Shown here piece after piece: positions 32,908 through 41,158 of a stretch of DNA of 64,000 nucleotides; positions within the stretch are counted from its first letter, which is position 1; each line of letters starts with the position of its first letter. The notes beneath the pieces were generated by a model that saw only the letters and a program-made list of their open reading frames with translations, had not been told where the DNA came from and searched no databases. This DNA is from Streptomyces dysideae. Its GTDB lineage: Bacteria; Actinomycetota; Actinomycetes; Streptomycetales; Streptomycetaceae. The translations under genes and the position numbers were made by a program. The stretch covers positions 47,840 through 111,839 of the forward strand of contig NZ_KQ949081.1 of NCBI RefSeq assembly GCF_001514305.1, in the 5' to 3' direction.

Positions 32908-33540
32908 ATGAGCACACCACCGAGTACCGGGCAGCCGCCCGGGGCTGTCTCGCTGACGCCCGCGGGGGACCTGGAGCAGTTCCGGCCGCCCGCGCAGCGC
33001 ACCGCCGGTGACCATCCGGGCCCGTGGCTGCCGCCCAAGCCGCCCGAGCCCGACCTGACCGTACGGAGCCTGCCCGAACTGCGCGCCCTGCGCCGGGACG
33101 CCCAGCGCGACGAGGCCGACCTGAGCTATGTACGGCGGCTGCTCCAGGGCCGTATCGACATCCTGCGCGCGGAGCTGGCCCGGCGGGGCCCGACGTCGGT
33201 CGTGGCCGGCGGGGAGCCGTCCGTCGTGGACCGGCTCCCGGAGATCCTCACGGACGCCCCGGCCCGCCACCGCTCCTCGGCCCGGCACGTCACGCTGGGC
33301 ACCCCGCACAGCGAGGAGTACCGCCGGCTGGCCGCCGAGATGCTCGCCGAGGTCGAACTGTCGGACCTCGGGGCGCGTACGGACCTGGAGCTGAACACCG
33401 CGATGGGACGACTCGTACGGTACGAGCAGCAGGTGTCCCGCCGCCGCCAGCGGCTGCAGCGCACGGCAGACGACTGCAGCGCGGAGATCACCCGCCGGTA
33501 CCGGGAGGGCGAGGCCCAGGTGGACGATCTGCTGACCTGA
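32908..33540 (+). CDS. rsiG: RsiG, c-di-GMP-dependent anti-sigma factor for WhiG
   Basis: 210-aa protein with two long helices forming an antiparallel coiled coil. The c-di-GMP signature E(X)3S(X)2R(X)3Q(X)3D is seen twice: [16 protein letters not shown] near residues 69-84 and [17 protein letters not shown] near residues 177-193. From published work on S. venezuelae, RsiG bound to two c-di-GMP molecules sequesters the sporulation sigma factor WhiG. The N-terminal 50 residues are Pro-rich and disordered. ATG 32908 has only a weak GAGA upstream. WhiG itself is not in this window. Confidence 0.92.
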   Translation: MSTPPSTGQPPGAVSLTPAGDLEQFRPPAQRTAGDHPGPWLPPKPPEPDLTVRSLPELRALRRDAQRDEADLSYVRRLLQGRIDILRAELARRGPTSVVAGGEPSVVDRLPEILTDAPARHRSSARHVTLGTPHSEEYRRLAAEMLAEVELSDLGARTDLELNTAMGRLVRYEQQVSRRRQRLQRTADDCSAEITRRYREGEAQVDDLLT

Positions 33541-33947
33541 TGCGGTGGGTTCACCTGTGGGTGGCCCGGTCACCTGCGGGCGTGGCAGCCGCCGACGATC
33601 CGCTCGTCCGAGGGCGACGGTGCCCGGGGTACGGCCTTTCGGGTGTGGGCCGGGGTGGCGAGCGCGCGGGAATTCCCGGCGGCACCCCAGCGGGGGCGAA
33701 TCCACCGTGGCTCCGGCGGCGGGTTCACCTGTGGGTGGGACGCGGCTGCGGACGTTCCGGGGTGGGTCCGCCGCGTCGAGAGCGCCTCCGTGGCGTGCTC
33801 CACCTGTACGGCCAGGGCGCGGATCACCGCCGGTTCGGAGCGGCCGAGGCCGCTGCGTCTGCCCTCCACCACGGCGTCGAGCAGATCCGCCGGGTCACCA
33901 CGTCACCGCGGGCGTGGCAGCCGCCGACGATCCGCTCGTCCGAGGGC
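33541..33947. repeat. non-coding region bounded by a 40-bp direct repeat
   Basis: A 40-base sequence occurs identically at 33576-33615 and 33908-33947, and similarity continues imperfectly for some tens of bases after both. A second repeat of 18 bases (GGGTTCACCTGTGGGTGG) is at 33547-33564 and 33721-33738. No supported gene lies here. The second 40-base copy abuts the point where recognisable acetyltransferase sequence begins, so the repeats probably mediated loss of that gene's 5' half. Confidence 0.8.
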
Positions 33948-34591
33948 TGGGGTCCCTGGGAAGAACGGCCTTCCGTGTGCGGGCCCGGACCGCGACCTAC
34001 GAGTCGGACGACAACTGGCAGGACAAGCAGCCGCACAACACGGCCGCGGTGAACTGGCTGATCGCGACGGATCCGGCGGCCGAGCGCGCCCTGTGGCACT
34101 ACCTCTGCTCGATCGACTGGATCACCACGGTCAAGAGTGGCTGGCGCGGACCGGACGACCTGCTCCCGCTCTTCCTGCCGGACCCGCGGGCGGCCAGGGT
34201 CACCGCGCAGGCGGACTGGCTGTGGGTGCGGATCCTGGACGTCGTACGGGCGCTGGAGGCGCGGACGTACGCGGGGGAGGGGACGCTGGTGCTGGAGGTC
34301 GCCGACGGATGGGGGTCCCCCCGCTCGAGCGAAGCCGAGAGTGGGGGAGGACTGGCCGGCGGGCGGTTCCGGCTGGAGGCGTCGGCGACGGGCGGATCCT
34401 GTACGCCGACGAAGCGGGACGCCGACCTCACGCTCGACGTCGGTGCGCTGGGTGCCCTGTGGCTCGGGGACGAGTCCGTCGCGCGGCTCGTGGCGCTGGG
34501 ACGGGTGCGGGAAGAACGAGCGGGCGCCGCCCGACTGGCCGACGCCCTGCTGCGTACGTCCGGGCGGCCTTGGTGCCCGGACATGTTCTGA
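33948..34591 (+). pseudogene. 5'-truncated Eis-like GNAT/SCP2 acetyltransferase
   Basis: About 214 codons remain of a protein that is normally near 400 aa. [40 protein letters not shown] and a final SCP2-like part ([20 protein letters not shown], then RPWCPDMF) correspond to the central and C-terminal domains of Eis-type N-acetyltransferases. The acetyl-CoA binding N-terminal domain is missing and the upstream frame is repeat DNA. There is no start codon with a ribosome site at the join. [14 protein letters not shown] insertion interrupts the C-terminal domain near 34313-34350. Confidence 0.75.
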
Positions 34592-34898
34592 CCGCTCCTT
34601 CCTGTCGAGTGACAGGTCTGTTCATCTGCTCATCCGTAGCGAGCTGTTCAGTTGTGGCTGTGCTTCTGCCGTTGTTCAGTTGTCGGTGTTCAGTTGTGGC
34701 TGTGCGGACTGGACCGGGCTCCCGGCTCCCCTCCGGAAGGAAGCCCGACCAGCCGATGTGGTGGCCAACGTTCTTGAAGTTTGACCATGTTGCTTAAGTT
34801 GGCGACCAACTTCACTGTACTTATGACCGCTTGGAAGCGTCTCATAACCACCTTTCCATGAACTGCCCAAAGATGGCGGGAAGTTGTACTGTTTGGTC
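34592..34898 (+). promoter_or_regulatory. devE upstream region with direct repeats and a dyad
   Basis: No gene here. GTTCAGTTGTGGCTGTGC occurs at 34646-34663 and 34688-34705, with a partial third copy (GTTCAGTTGT) at 34674. A perfect dyad AAGTTGG-CGA-CCAACTT lies at 34796-34812, about 87 bases before the start. The same AAGTTGG/CCAACTT half sites occur upstream of devA, so it is a likely operator for one or both of these GntR regulators. Confidence 0.6.
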
Positions 34899-35804
34899 GT
34901 GGACCCGAAACACGCCTCCGTCAATGGACGGACGAGGTCACAGCGGCCACAGAAGTCACATCAAGAGGTGGCCGACGCGCTGCGCGCCCGTATTGCGTCG
35001 GGTGAGCTGCGGCCGGGTCAGCGCATGCCCACCCAGGCCAGGCTGGCGGACGAGTTCGGCGTCGAGCGCGGAGCCGTACGGCAGGCGCTGCGCATCCTGC
35101 AGTCGGAGCACCTGCTCACCAACGTGTCCAAAGGGAGCCCGGCGACCGTCGCCCCCGACCTGGGCAGGCCCCCGACCGGCTCCGATGCCTGGCCGCAGCC
35201 CACCACGGTGGCCCTCGGCGCGCGGATCGCCGCCGCCTTCGCGGCACCGCACGTGGAGATCGACGCCCTCTGTCTGACGGCCGTCTCCCTCACGCTCGCC
35301 ATCGGCGAACCGCTTCGCCAGATCCACGCCGGCCGACTGAAACCAGCCAAGGTCGACGTCCGCGTCCTGCTGCCGAGCCGGGACATCGACCTCGCCTTCC
35401 CGGCACCGGTGGACTCCTCGGTGGACGGCCGGCTGCAGCGCCGCTGGCTCGCCCAGCGCAACGCCCAGGGCCAGGTCCTCAAGCACAACCTGCTGGCACT
35501 GCGCGCCACGCACGGCATCGACGTACACGTCTCCTTCCGCGCGCTGCCGTTCACGCCGCCCGTGAAGCTGTACCTGCTCAACAGCACGGAGGCGCTCTTC
35601 GCGTACTACACACTGACGCGCCGCGAGGAGGAGATCGACCACGAGCAGCTCCAGATGTACGACGCCCAGGGCATCCAGTCGATGCTGTTCGCCTTCGAGC
35701 AGGGGGCAGGCCTGCGGGACACGACGTTCGTGGAGCAGTCGCACCTGTGGTTCAACGCCCTGTGGGAGACGATCAGTTCGGAGCTGCAGCTCACGGACTC
35801 ATAG
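34899..35804 (+). CDS. devE: GntR-family regulator DevE-like
   Basis: 301-aa regulator, paralogous to DevA downstream. The GntR winged helix covers residues 20-85 (VADALRARIASGELRPGQRM, then ARLADEFGVERGAVRQALRI). The C-terminal 200 residues form an effector domain with VDVRVLLPSRDIDLAF and PPVKLYLLNSTEALFAYY. GTG 34899 matches the position of the devA start in the shared TTTGGTCGTG sequence. No Shine-Dalgarno is seen, so the transcript may be leaderless. In S. coelicolor devE is a developmental paralogue of devA. Confidence 0.85.
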   Translation: MDPKHASVNGRTRSQRPQKSHQEVADALRARIASGELRPGQRMPTQARLADEFGVERGAVRQALRILQSEHLLTNVSKGSPATVAPDLGRPPTGSDAWPQPTTVALGARIAAAFAAPHVEIDALCLTAVSLTLAIGEPLRQIHAGRLKPAKVDVRVLLPSRDIDLAFPAPVDSSVDGRLQRRWLAQRNAQGQVLKHNLLALRATHGIDVHVSFRALPFTPPVKLYLLNSTEALFAYYTLTRREEEIDHEQLQMYDAQGIQSMLFAFEQGAGLRDTTFVEQSHLWFNALWETISSELQLTDS

Positions 35805-35990
35805 GGCGGGCCCGGCGAGCAGGAGGGCAAGCACCACGGCGCCGGTCGAGCTGACGGCCGGGCTCTTGGCCTTGATGCCTATGGTGAGCAGCAGCACCCC
35901 GACGAGGCCGATGGTGCCATACTTCAATTCGAATGCCTGTTCTACGCCGACGACGAAGGCGGCGAAGAGGAGAGCGAGGGCGGCGGGCAT
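35799..35990 (-). CDS. small two-helix membrane protein
   Basis: 63-aa protein starting MPAALALLFAAFVVGVEQAF; two hydrophobic helices (1-20 and 27-60) are separated by ELKYGT. GGGGGAAACACC precedes ATG 35990. It lies between devE and devA on the opposite strand, overlapping the devE 3' end by six bases, and shares the AAGTTGG-rich region with devA as divergent promoter. Its transcription could therefore be controlled by the Dev regulators. Function unknown. Confidence 0.75.
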   Translation of the reverse strand: MPAALALLFAAFVVGVEQAFELKYGTIGLVGVLLLTIGIKAKSPAVSSTGAVVLALLLAGPAL

Positions 35991-36020
35991 GGTGTTTCCC
36001 CCTTCGGAAGGTGAACTTCC

Positions 36021-36068
36021 GCCAACTTCACCAAGTTGGCACCAACTATGATTAAGTTGTCCCCAGTT
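36021..36068. promoter_or_regulatory. operator cluster between the small membrane gene and devA
   Basis: GCCAACTT at 36021-36028 and AAGTTGGC at 36033-36040 form a perfect dyad. AAGTTGG (36033-36039) pairs again with CCAACT (36042-36047), and further AAGTTG and CAGTTGG half sites follow to 36070. The half site equals that upstream of devE. Confidence 0.65.
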
Positions 36069-36134
36069 GGCACCTACTCATAAACAACTTTCAAGCAACT
36101 CCCCTTAGATGGGTCAGAGTTGTAGCGTTTGGTC

Positions 36135-37007
36135 GTGACCCAGGAGAACGTGGCAGTGAACGGCAGCAAGAGACTCTCGCCCCAGGAGATCGCCGACATC
36201 CTGCGGGAACGCATCCGTGTCGGAGACCTCAAGGCGGGGGACCGCCTGCCCACCCAGGCCGAGCTCGCCGAGGAGTTCGGCGTGGAGCGCGGCACGGTAC
36301 GCCAGGCCCTGCGCGCTCTCCAGGAGGACGGTCTTCTCACCAACGTCAGCAAGGGCAGCCCGCCCCGCATCGCCCTGCCGGCCCCTACGCGGGGCGCGCC
36401 CCAGCCGACGATGGTGAGCCTGGCGCCCCGGCTGACGGAGGCGTTCGCCGCGCCGCAGGTCCGGGTGGACGTCGTCTGTCACACCTCCGAGACCCTGATG
36501 CTGGCCCTGAGCGAACCGCTCCGCGGCATCCACGAGGGCAGCGTCCGCCCCGACTCGATCGACTTCCGCATCCTGCTGCCCTCCCGGGACATCAACCTCG
36601 CCTTCCCGGTCCTGGTCGAGGGCCGCGGCGACGACGACTCGGTGCACACCCGCTGGCTGGCGATGCGCAACGCGCAGGCCCAGGTACTGCGCCACAACCT
36701 CCAGGCCATCCGTGCCACCCACGGCGTAGACGTCCGGGTCACCTTCCGCGCACTGCCGTTCACACCACCGGTGAAGCTGTACCTGCTCAACGGCGAGGAG
36801 GCGCTGATCGGCTACTACATGCTGGAGAAGCGCGAGGAGGAGTGGCAGAGCCAGACCCTGGAGATGTACGACGTCCTCGGCTCCCGCTCCGTCCTGTTCT
36901 CGTTCCTGAAGCAGTCCGGCGAGCGTGACGGCGCGTTCGTCGCGGAATCCCAGAAGTGGTTCGACGCCCTCTGGGAAACCATCACGACGGACCTGACACT
37001 CTCCTAG
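36135..37007 (+). CDS. devA: DevA, GntR-family developmental regulator
   Basis: 290-aa regulator. The GntR winged helix (residues 15-75) has PQEIADILRERIRVGDLKAG and AELAEEFGVERGTVRQALRA. The effector domain (about 95-290) contains VDVVCHTSETLMLALSEPL, DFRILLPSRDINLAFPV and PPVKLYLLNGEEALIGYY. The last motif resembles a phospholipase-D-like core lacking the catalytic His. Start choices are GTG 36135 (leaderless, matching devE) or GTG 36156 with AGGAG upstream. DevA is needed for normal aerial development in S. coelicolor. Its stop overlaps devB by one base. Confidence 0.88.
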   Translation: MTQENVAVNGSKRLSPQEIADILRERIRVGDLKAGDRLPTQAELAEEFGVERGTVRQALRALQEDGLLTNVSKGSPPRIALPAPTRGAPQPTMVSLAPRLTEAFAAPQVRVDVVCHTSETLMLALSEPLRGIHEGSVRPDSIDFRILLPSRDINLAFPVLVEGRGDDDSVHTRWLAMRNAQAQVLRHNLQAIRATHGVDVRVTFRALPFTPPVKLYLLNGEEALIGYYMLEKREEEWQSQTLEMYDVLGSRSVLFSFLKQSGERDGAFVAESQKWFDALWETITTDLTLS

Positions 37008-37738
37008 TGACCTCTGAAACGGAACAGACCGAACCGGTGGCAGCCGAGACGGAACGCCTGCGGGAACTGATCGCCTCCGCACGCGTGGTGCTCTGGGATT
37101 TCGACGGGCCGATCTGCCGGCTGTTCGCGGGGCATTCGGCGGAGCGGGTGGCCCGTGAGCTCGTGGAGTGGCTGGCAGCGGGTGGCCTGGGCGGACTGCT
37201 GACGGTCGCCGAACGCGAGCACCCCGACCCGCATGTCGTCCTGCGCGCCGTCAATCGCAGACACCCGCGCAGTGACCTGGTCGCGGAGCTGGAGGAACGT
37301 CTCACCAAGGAGGAACTGCGCGCCGTTCCCACGGCCATGCCGACCGCGTATGCCGATCCGTTGATCCGCACCTGGACGGCGGTGGGTGCCAGGCTGGCCG
37401 TGGCGACGAACAACTCCCCGCGCACGGTTCGCACTTACCTTGCCGACCGCGACCTCATATCCTGCTTCGCCCCCCACATCTACGGCCGCACCCAGAACCT
37501 GCACCTGCTGAAGCCCGACCCGCACTGCCTCAACCGGGCCCTCAACGCGATGGGCGCCGCCCCCTCCGCCGCCCTGATGATCGGCGACTCCGCCACCGAC
37601 TTTTTCGCCGCGCAGAAGGCCGGAGTTCCGTTCCTGGGCTACGCGCGTAATACACGGAAGGCGGGGTTGCTCCGGGAGGCCGGAGTGGGGGATGTGGTGG
37701 AGTCCTTCAGGCCGTTGTTGTCGCTGCTGCGGAGGTAG
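37007..37738 (+). CDS. devB: DevB, HAD-family hydrolase
   Basis: 243-aa haloacid-dehalogenase-type phosphatase. Motif I LWDFDGPICR near residue 30 supplies the Asp nucleophile, TNNSPRT near residue 145 is motif II, KPDP near residue 166 the Lys and IGDSATDFFAA near residue 189 the acidic motif IV. GTG 37007 overlaps the last base of the devA stop, so the genes are coupled. Known as devB in S. coelicolor, where it is also required for development; the phosphorylated substrate is not known. Confidence 0.88.
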   Translation: MTSETEQTEPVAAETERLRELIASARVVLWDFDGPICRLFAGHSAERVARELVEWLAAGGLGGLLTVAEREHPDPHVVLRAVNRRHPRSDLVAELEERLTKEELRAVPTAMPTAYADPLIRTWTAVGARLAVATNNSPRTVRTYLADRDLISCFAPHIYGRTQNLHLLKPDPHCLNRALNAMGAAPSAALMIGDSATDFFAAQKAGVPFLGYARNTRKAGLLREAGVGDVVESFRPLLSLLRR

Positions 37739-37752
37739 CGGGGCGGGCTGGT

Positions 37753-37815
37753 TCGGTCTTCGTGGACAAGCACCGGCAGTGGTACGACTCGGTCTGGAAC
37801 CTGCTCTCCGAATAG
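37753..37815 (+). pseudogene. C-terminal remnant of a DevA-like regulator
   Basis: Fifteen bases after devB a short frame reads SVFVDKHRQWYDSVWNLLSE and stops. It matches the closing residues of DevA (AFVAESQKWFDALWETI) and DevE (TFVEQSHLWFNALWETI) in spacing and in the FV, W, aromatic, D/N and W positions. No start or preceding domain is present. It looks like the end of a third paralogue that has been deleted. Confidence 0.5.
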
Positions 37816-38001
37816 CCCGGAAGCGCCTCGGCGGGGGGGGGCGGAGAGGCGTGCAGGAAGGCTTCGGCACGTCCTGTAGCATGCCCGCACCGACTGAGCA
37901 ATCGCTCGCCTTCGCTCGTATGGAAGGGCTCAACAAGCCAACCTCGAGCGCTTCACGCAGACTTCAGGCATACCCTTCCCGTCACGTATCCGGAGCGGCC
38001 A
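37816..38001. other. intergenic region before tandem-kinase gene
   Basis: About 190 bases including a run of G (near 37835) and no supported gene. It should contain the promoter of the following large gene. Confidence 0.4.
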
Positions 38002-40185
38002 GTGGGCGCATCCCCTCGTCCCCCTCTCCTCGGGGAGCGCGCCACGCCCGACGGCATCTACCAGGCATTCGTGAAGCGGGCCGCACAACTGGGCCAGGCG
38101 ACCAGCGGGCACCACAACCAGAACTATGTGCTTCCCCTCACCCAGAGCGTGGCGAGGAAGCTGGGCCGTGAGCCCGGCACGTCGGTGACGGTACGGGTCC
38201 GGCGCGGCGAGGCGCTGCCCGTGGTGATCAGGACGTGGGACGACGAGGCGGAGATCCTCGGCGCCATCAAGGGAGCCCTGCCGCATGTTCCGGAGTGCCT
38301 CGTCAAGCGGGAGCACTTCGCGATCCACAGCTATGTGGAAGGAGTGCCGCTCTCGAGCGTCTGCGCCAACGGCAAACCCGTCGACACGCTGCTCATCAAG
38401 GCACTGGCCCAGATGTTCGCCCAGATGACCCAGGTGCGCCGGGAGTCGCTGCCGCCGCTGCCGGTCATGTGGCCCCGGAACAAGGACAGCCAGGGTTTCC
38501 TGCAGACGCTGGCCCACCTGGCGGACCGGCAGATCCGGCAGCCCAACTGGCGCGCCTTCGGTGGGCTCTTCGCGGCGCTGGGCATTCCCGAGGACGCCCT
38601 GGTGCGGTTCGCCGAACGGGTACCCCCCATGACCCGGCGGCCGTACAGCCTGCTGCACGCGGATCTGCACCGCGACAACCTGATCATGTCGTACGGGGGC
38701 GACCCGCCCCTCATCTGCGTCGACTGGGAACTGGCGACCTACGGTGACCCGCTGCACGACCTGGCGACGCACCTGGTGCGCATGCGGTACCCGCTCCACC
38801 AGTGGGACGAGGTGATCGACGCGTGGGCCGTGGCCATGCAGCGGACGCGCCCCGCGGCCGTGAACGGTCTGGCCAAGGATCTGCGGCACTACCTGGACTT
38901 CGAGCGGGCGCAGTCGGTGTATCCCGACGTGATGCGGGCGGCCAAGTCCCTGGAGGACTCGTCCGACCAGAAGAGCCTGGACGATGCGACCGTCGCCGTT
39001 CACCATGCTCTGGAGGCGGCGGCGGAACCGCTCAGGCTCCGGAGCGTGCCCGGCCCGGCCGAGATCGAGCGGATCCTCTTCCGTCGGCGGGCCTCGCGCG
39101 ACGGCAGCCGGAAGCGCGGCATGGGTTCAGCCCCGTACGACATCTACTGGCGGCCGGACAGGCGTCTTCAGGAGCGCCGCGACTTCCCGCGCGAGGCCGT
39201 CAACCGGGCTCTGATCGCCGAGGGAGCCGCCCCGGCCAACCGGGTGTTCAAGGGCACCGCACACCTGAACACGGTGGTCTGGGTGGCGGACATCGACTTC
39301 CCGGTCGTGGTGCGGCGCAAGGTGGCGCAGCTCTGCCGGCGCGAGCGCAGCTTCCTCAGTGAGCACGCGGTGCTGCGGGCCATCGAGCAGTCACGCGTCG
39401 AGGTGGCCGCGCCCAGGGTCCTCGCCCTCGGCAAGAGCTACCGGAAGGAACCTTTCACGATCCACACGTACGTCGGTCACCGTGACATCGACCGGCCGCC
39501 GAGCCACCCGGTGAACGGTCTGCTGCCGCACGAGGCGGACCGGCTCGTCGATCAGCTGTGTGCCATGACCCAGGTGAACTACAGGCAGGTGGACCCGGCG
39601 GCGGGAGAAGGCGAGTTCTTCCGATGGCTGCGCGAGCAACTGGTCACTCTCGTCGGCGAGTTGCCGAAGGAGTCGCAGCAACTGGCCCGCCTCCTCGGAC
39701 TGCCCGACGCGGAACGCCTGCGGGAGATCCTGGCCCGTCACGAGGTCAGTGAACGGGAACCGTCCCTGCTGCACGGCGACCTGAACCCGTGGAACCTCGT
39801 ACGCCGCGACGACCGTCTGGCGCTGACCATCATCGACTGGGAGATGGCGGTGGTCGGCGACCCCCTGTACGAACTGGTCCGGCACATGCACCTCACCCCC
39901 ACTCGGCCGGAGATCCGGGACCGGATGTTCCGCCGCTGGGAGCGTCTGCTGCCGCACGACAGCACCGTGGACTGGCGCAAGGACTGGGGCGTGTACCGCT
40001 GGCTCGAGATCGTGCGCTCCGCCTACATCGACCTCGACCGCCTGGTGACGGGGGCGAGCCTGGACGCCCCCAACGTCCGCCGGGCCGTCGACTCGTACGC
40101 CATGACGCTGGCCGCGGCCACCGCTTCACTCGGCCTCCCCGCCCGCCCGGCGGCCAGTCCCTCTCTTGTCCGCGTCCTGACCTGA
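38002..40185 (+). CDS. tandem two-domain APH/choline-kinase-like protein
   Basis: 727-aa protein made of two aminoglycoside-phosphotransferase-type kinase domains. Domain one (about 30-330) has HADLHRDN with His219, Asp221 and Asn226 and the metal-binding Asp241 in VDWELA. Domain two (about 390-700) has HGDLNPWN with His591, Asp593 and Asn598 and Asp612 in IDWEMA. Both retain catalytic residues. Both share an IHSYVEG/IHTYVGH segment and AQMTQV/CAMTQV, so they arose by duplication. GTG 38002 follows GGAGCGGCCA. Substrate unknown; small-molecule hydroxyl phosphorylation is likely. It follows the dev genes and precedes the membrane protein at 40274. Confidence 0.85.
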   Translation: MGASPRPPLLGERATPDGIYQAFVKRAAQLGQATSGHHNQNYVLPLTQSVARKLGREPGTSVTVRVRRGEALPVVIRTWDDEAEILGAIKGALPHVPECLVKREHFAIHSYVEGVPLSSVCANGKPVDTLLIKALAQMFAQMTQVRRESLPPLPVMWPRNKDSQGFLQTLAHLADRQIRQPNWRAFGGLFAALGIPEDALVRFAERVPPMTRRPYSLLHADLHRDNLIMSYGGDPPLICVDWELATYGDPLHDLATHLVRMRYPLHQWDEVIDAWAVAMQRTRPAAVNGLAKDLRHYLDFERAQSVYPDVMRAAKSLEDSSDQKSLDDATVAVHHALEAAAEPLRLRSVPGPAEIERILFRRRASRDGSRKRGMGSAPYDIYWRPDRRLQERRDFPREAVNRALIAEGAAPANRVFKGTAHLNTVVWVADIDFPVVVRRKVAQLCRRERSFLSEHAVLRAIEQSRVEVAAPRVLALGKSYRKEPFTIHTYVGHRDIDRPPSHPVNGLLPHEADRLVDQLCAMTQVNYRQVDPAAGEGEFFRWLREQLVTLVGELPKESQQLARLLGLPDAERLREILARHEVSEREPSLLHGDLNPWNLVRRDDRLALTIIDWEMAVVGDPLYELVRHMHLTPTRPEIRDRMFRRWERLLPHDSTVDWRKDWGVYRWLEIVRSAYIDLDRLVTGASLDAPNVRRAVDSYAMTLAAATASLGLPARPAASPSLVRVLT

Positions 40186-40273
40186 GGGGACCATGACCAT
40201 GACATAGCGAAGACCGGGCTTCCCAAGGGGGTATGACACTCCGTCGGGTGCCATCGCGGGGATGGGGGCGCGT

Positions 40274-41149
40274 ATGTCCGTACGGCGAAGCGGATCGGAC
40301 GAGTCGGGGGTGGCGGCGAGGCTCAGGCGCTATCAGGAGCGCATCGAGTCCCTGGTGACCAGAGTCCTCCTGCTAGGGATCTTCGCCACCGGACTGACCG
40401 CCCAGTTCGTCAAACCGGTCGCGGACGCCCTGGAGGGCAAGGCATACCTCGGCGGCGCCCTGCTCAGCCTCGTCGGCTACGTGCTGTACGACCAGCTGAA
40501 GGAGCTGTCGGCGTCGGTCAGGGCGCCGGCCAGTGCTTCGGTGAGCTCCTTCCAGTTGGGCAACTACGTCAGCGACGCTTTCCGGGCCCGAAAGGTGGAG
40601 GTCAGCTTCCTCGGCTACACCGGCGAGACCCTCTACCACGCCCTCTATGACCGTCTCGAAGGACTCCTGGTCGACCCCGGACCCGTGCACCATGTCCAGA
40701 TCCGCATGCTCGTGCCGGACTTCGAGCAGCAGATGGCCGTACCGTCCAAGGTCGGCGACGACGACCAGCCGGTGGACGACCCGGAGTTCCGCGGGCGGAT
40801 GGAGCGGCAATGCCGCGAGTACGACGGCATACTGTCGCAGTTCGTCGGGCGGCTCGCGGCCGGCCGCCGGGTGACCGTCGAGTGTGAGTACCGCGTCTAC
40901 CAGGGCATCCCACGCGACAAGATCTGCATCTTCAACCGGGAACTCGTCCTGCACGGCCTGTACGACGTGTCCGCGCGGATGCAGTGGCAGGACGCCGAGT
41001 ATTACGACCCGAAGGGCTACCGGACCGACCTCAATGTCTGGTCCCGGGACGGCACCGCGGCGGCGGAGGACGCCCTGTCCCAGTGGAACAAGCACTTCGA
41101 CGACCTGTGGTCCCTCGCGACGAGACCGGTGTGGCGACAGGGTGCGTAG
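40274..41149 (+). CDS. membrane protein with DevA-effector-like soluble domain
   Basis: 291-aa protein. Two hydrophobic helices (about 31-52 and 60-78) are followed by a soluble domain from about residue 100. That domain has VEVSFLGYTGETLYHALYDRL, HHVQIRMLVPDFEQ, VTVECEYRVYQGIP and KICIFNRELVLHGLYDV, in the same order and spacing as equivalent segments in DevA and DevE. The last segment resembles a phospholipase-D core without the histidine. ATG 40274 has GGGGG upstream; ATG 40262 is an alternative. Function unknown; the shared domain suggests sensing of the same ligand at the membrane. Confidence 0.65.
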   Translation: MSVRRSGSDESGVAARLRRYQERIESLVTRVLLLGIFATGLTAQFVKPVADALEGKAYLGGALLSLVGYVLYDQLKELSASVRAPASASVSSFQLGNYVSDAFRARKVEVSFLGYTGETLYHALYDRLEGLLVDPGPVHHVQIRMLVPDFEQQMAVPSKVGDDDQPVDDPEFRGRMERQCREYDGILSQFVGRLAAGRRVTVECEYRVYQGIPRDKICIFNRELVLHGLYDVSARMQWQDAEYYDPKGYRTDLNVWSRDGTAAAEDALSQWNKHFDDLWSLATRPVWRQGA

Positions 41150-41158
41150 GCTCGCCCC

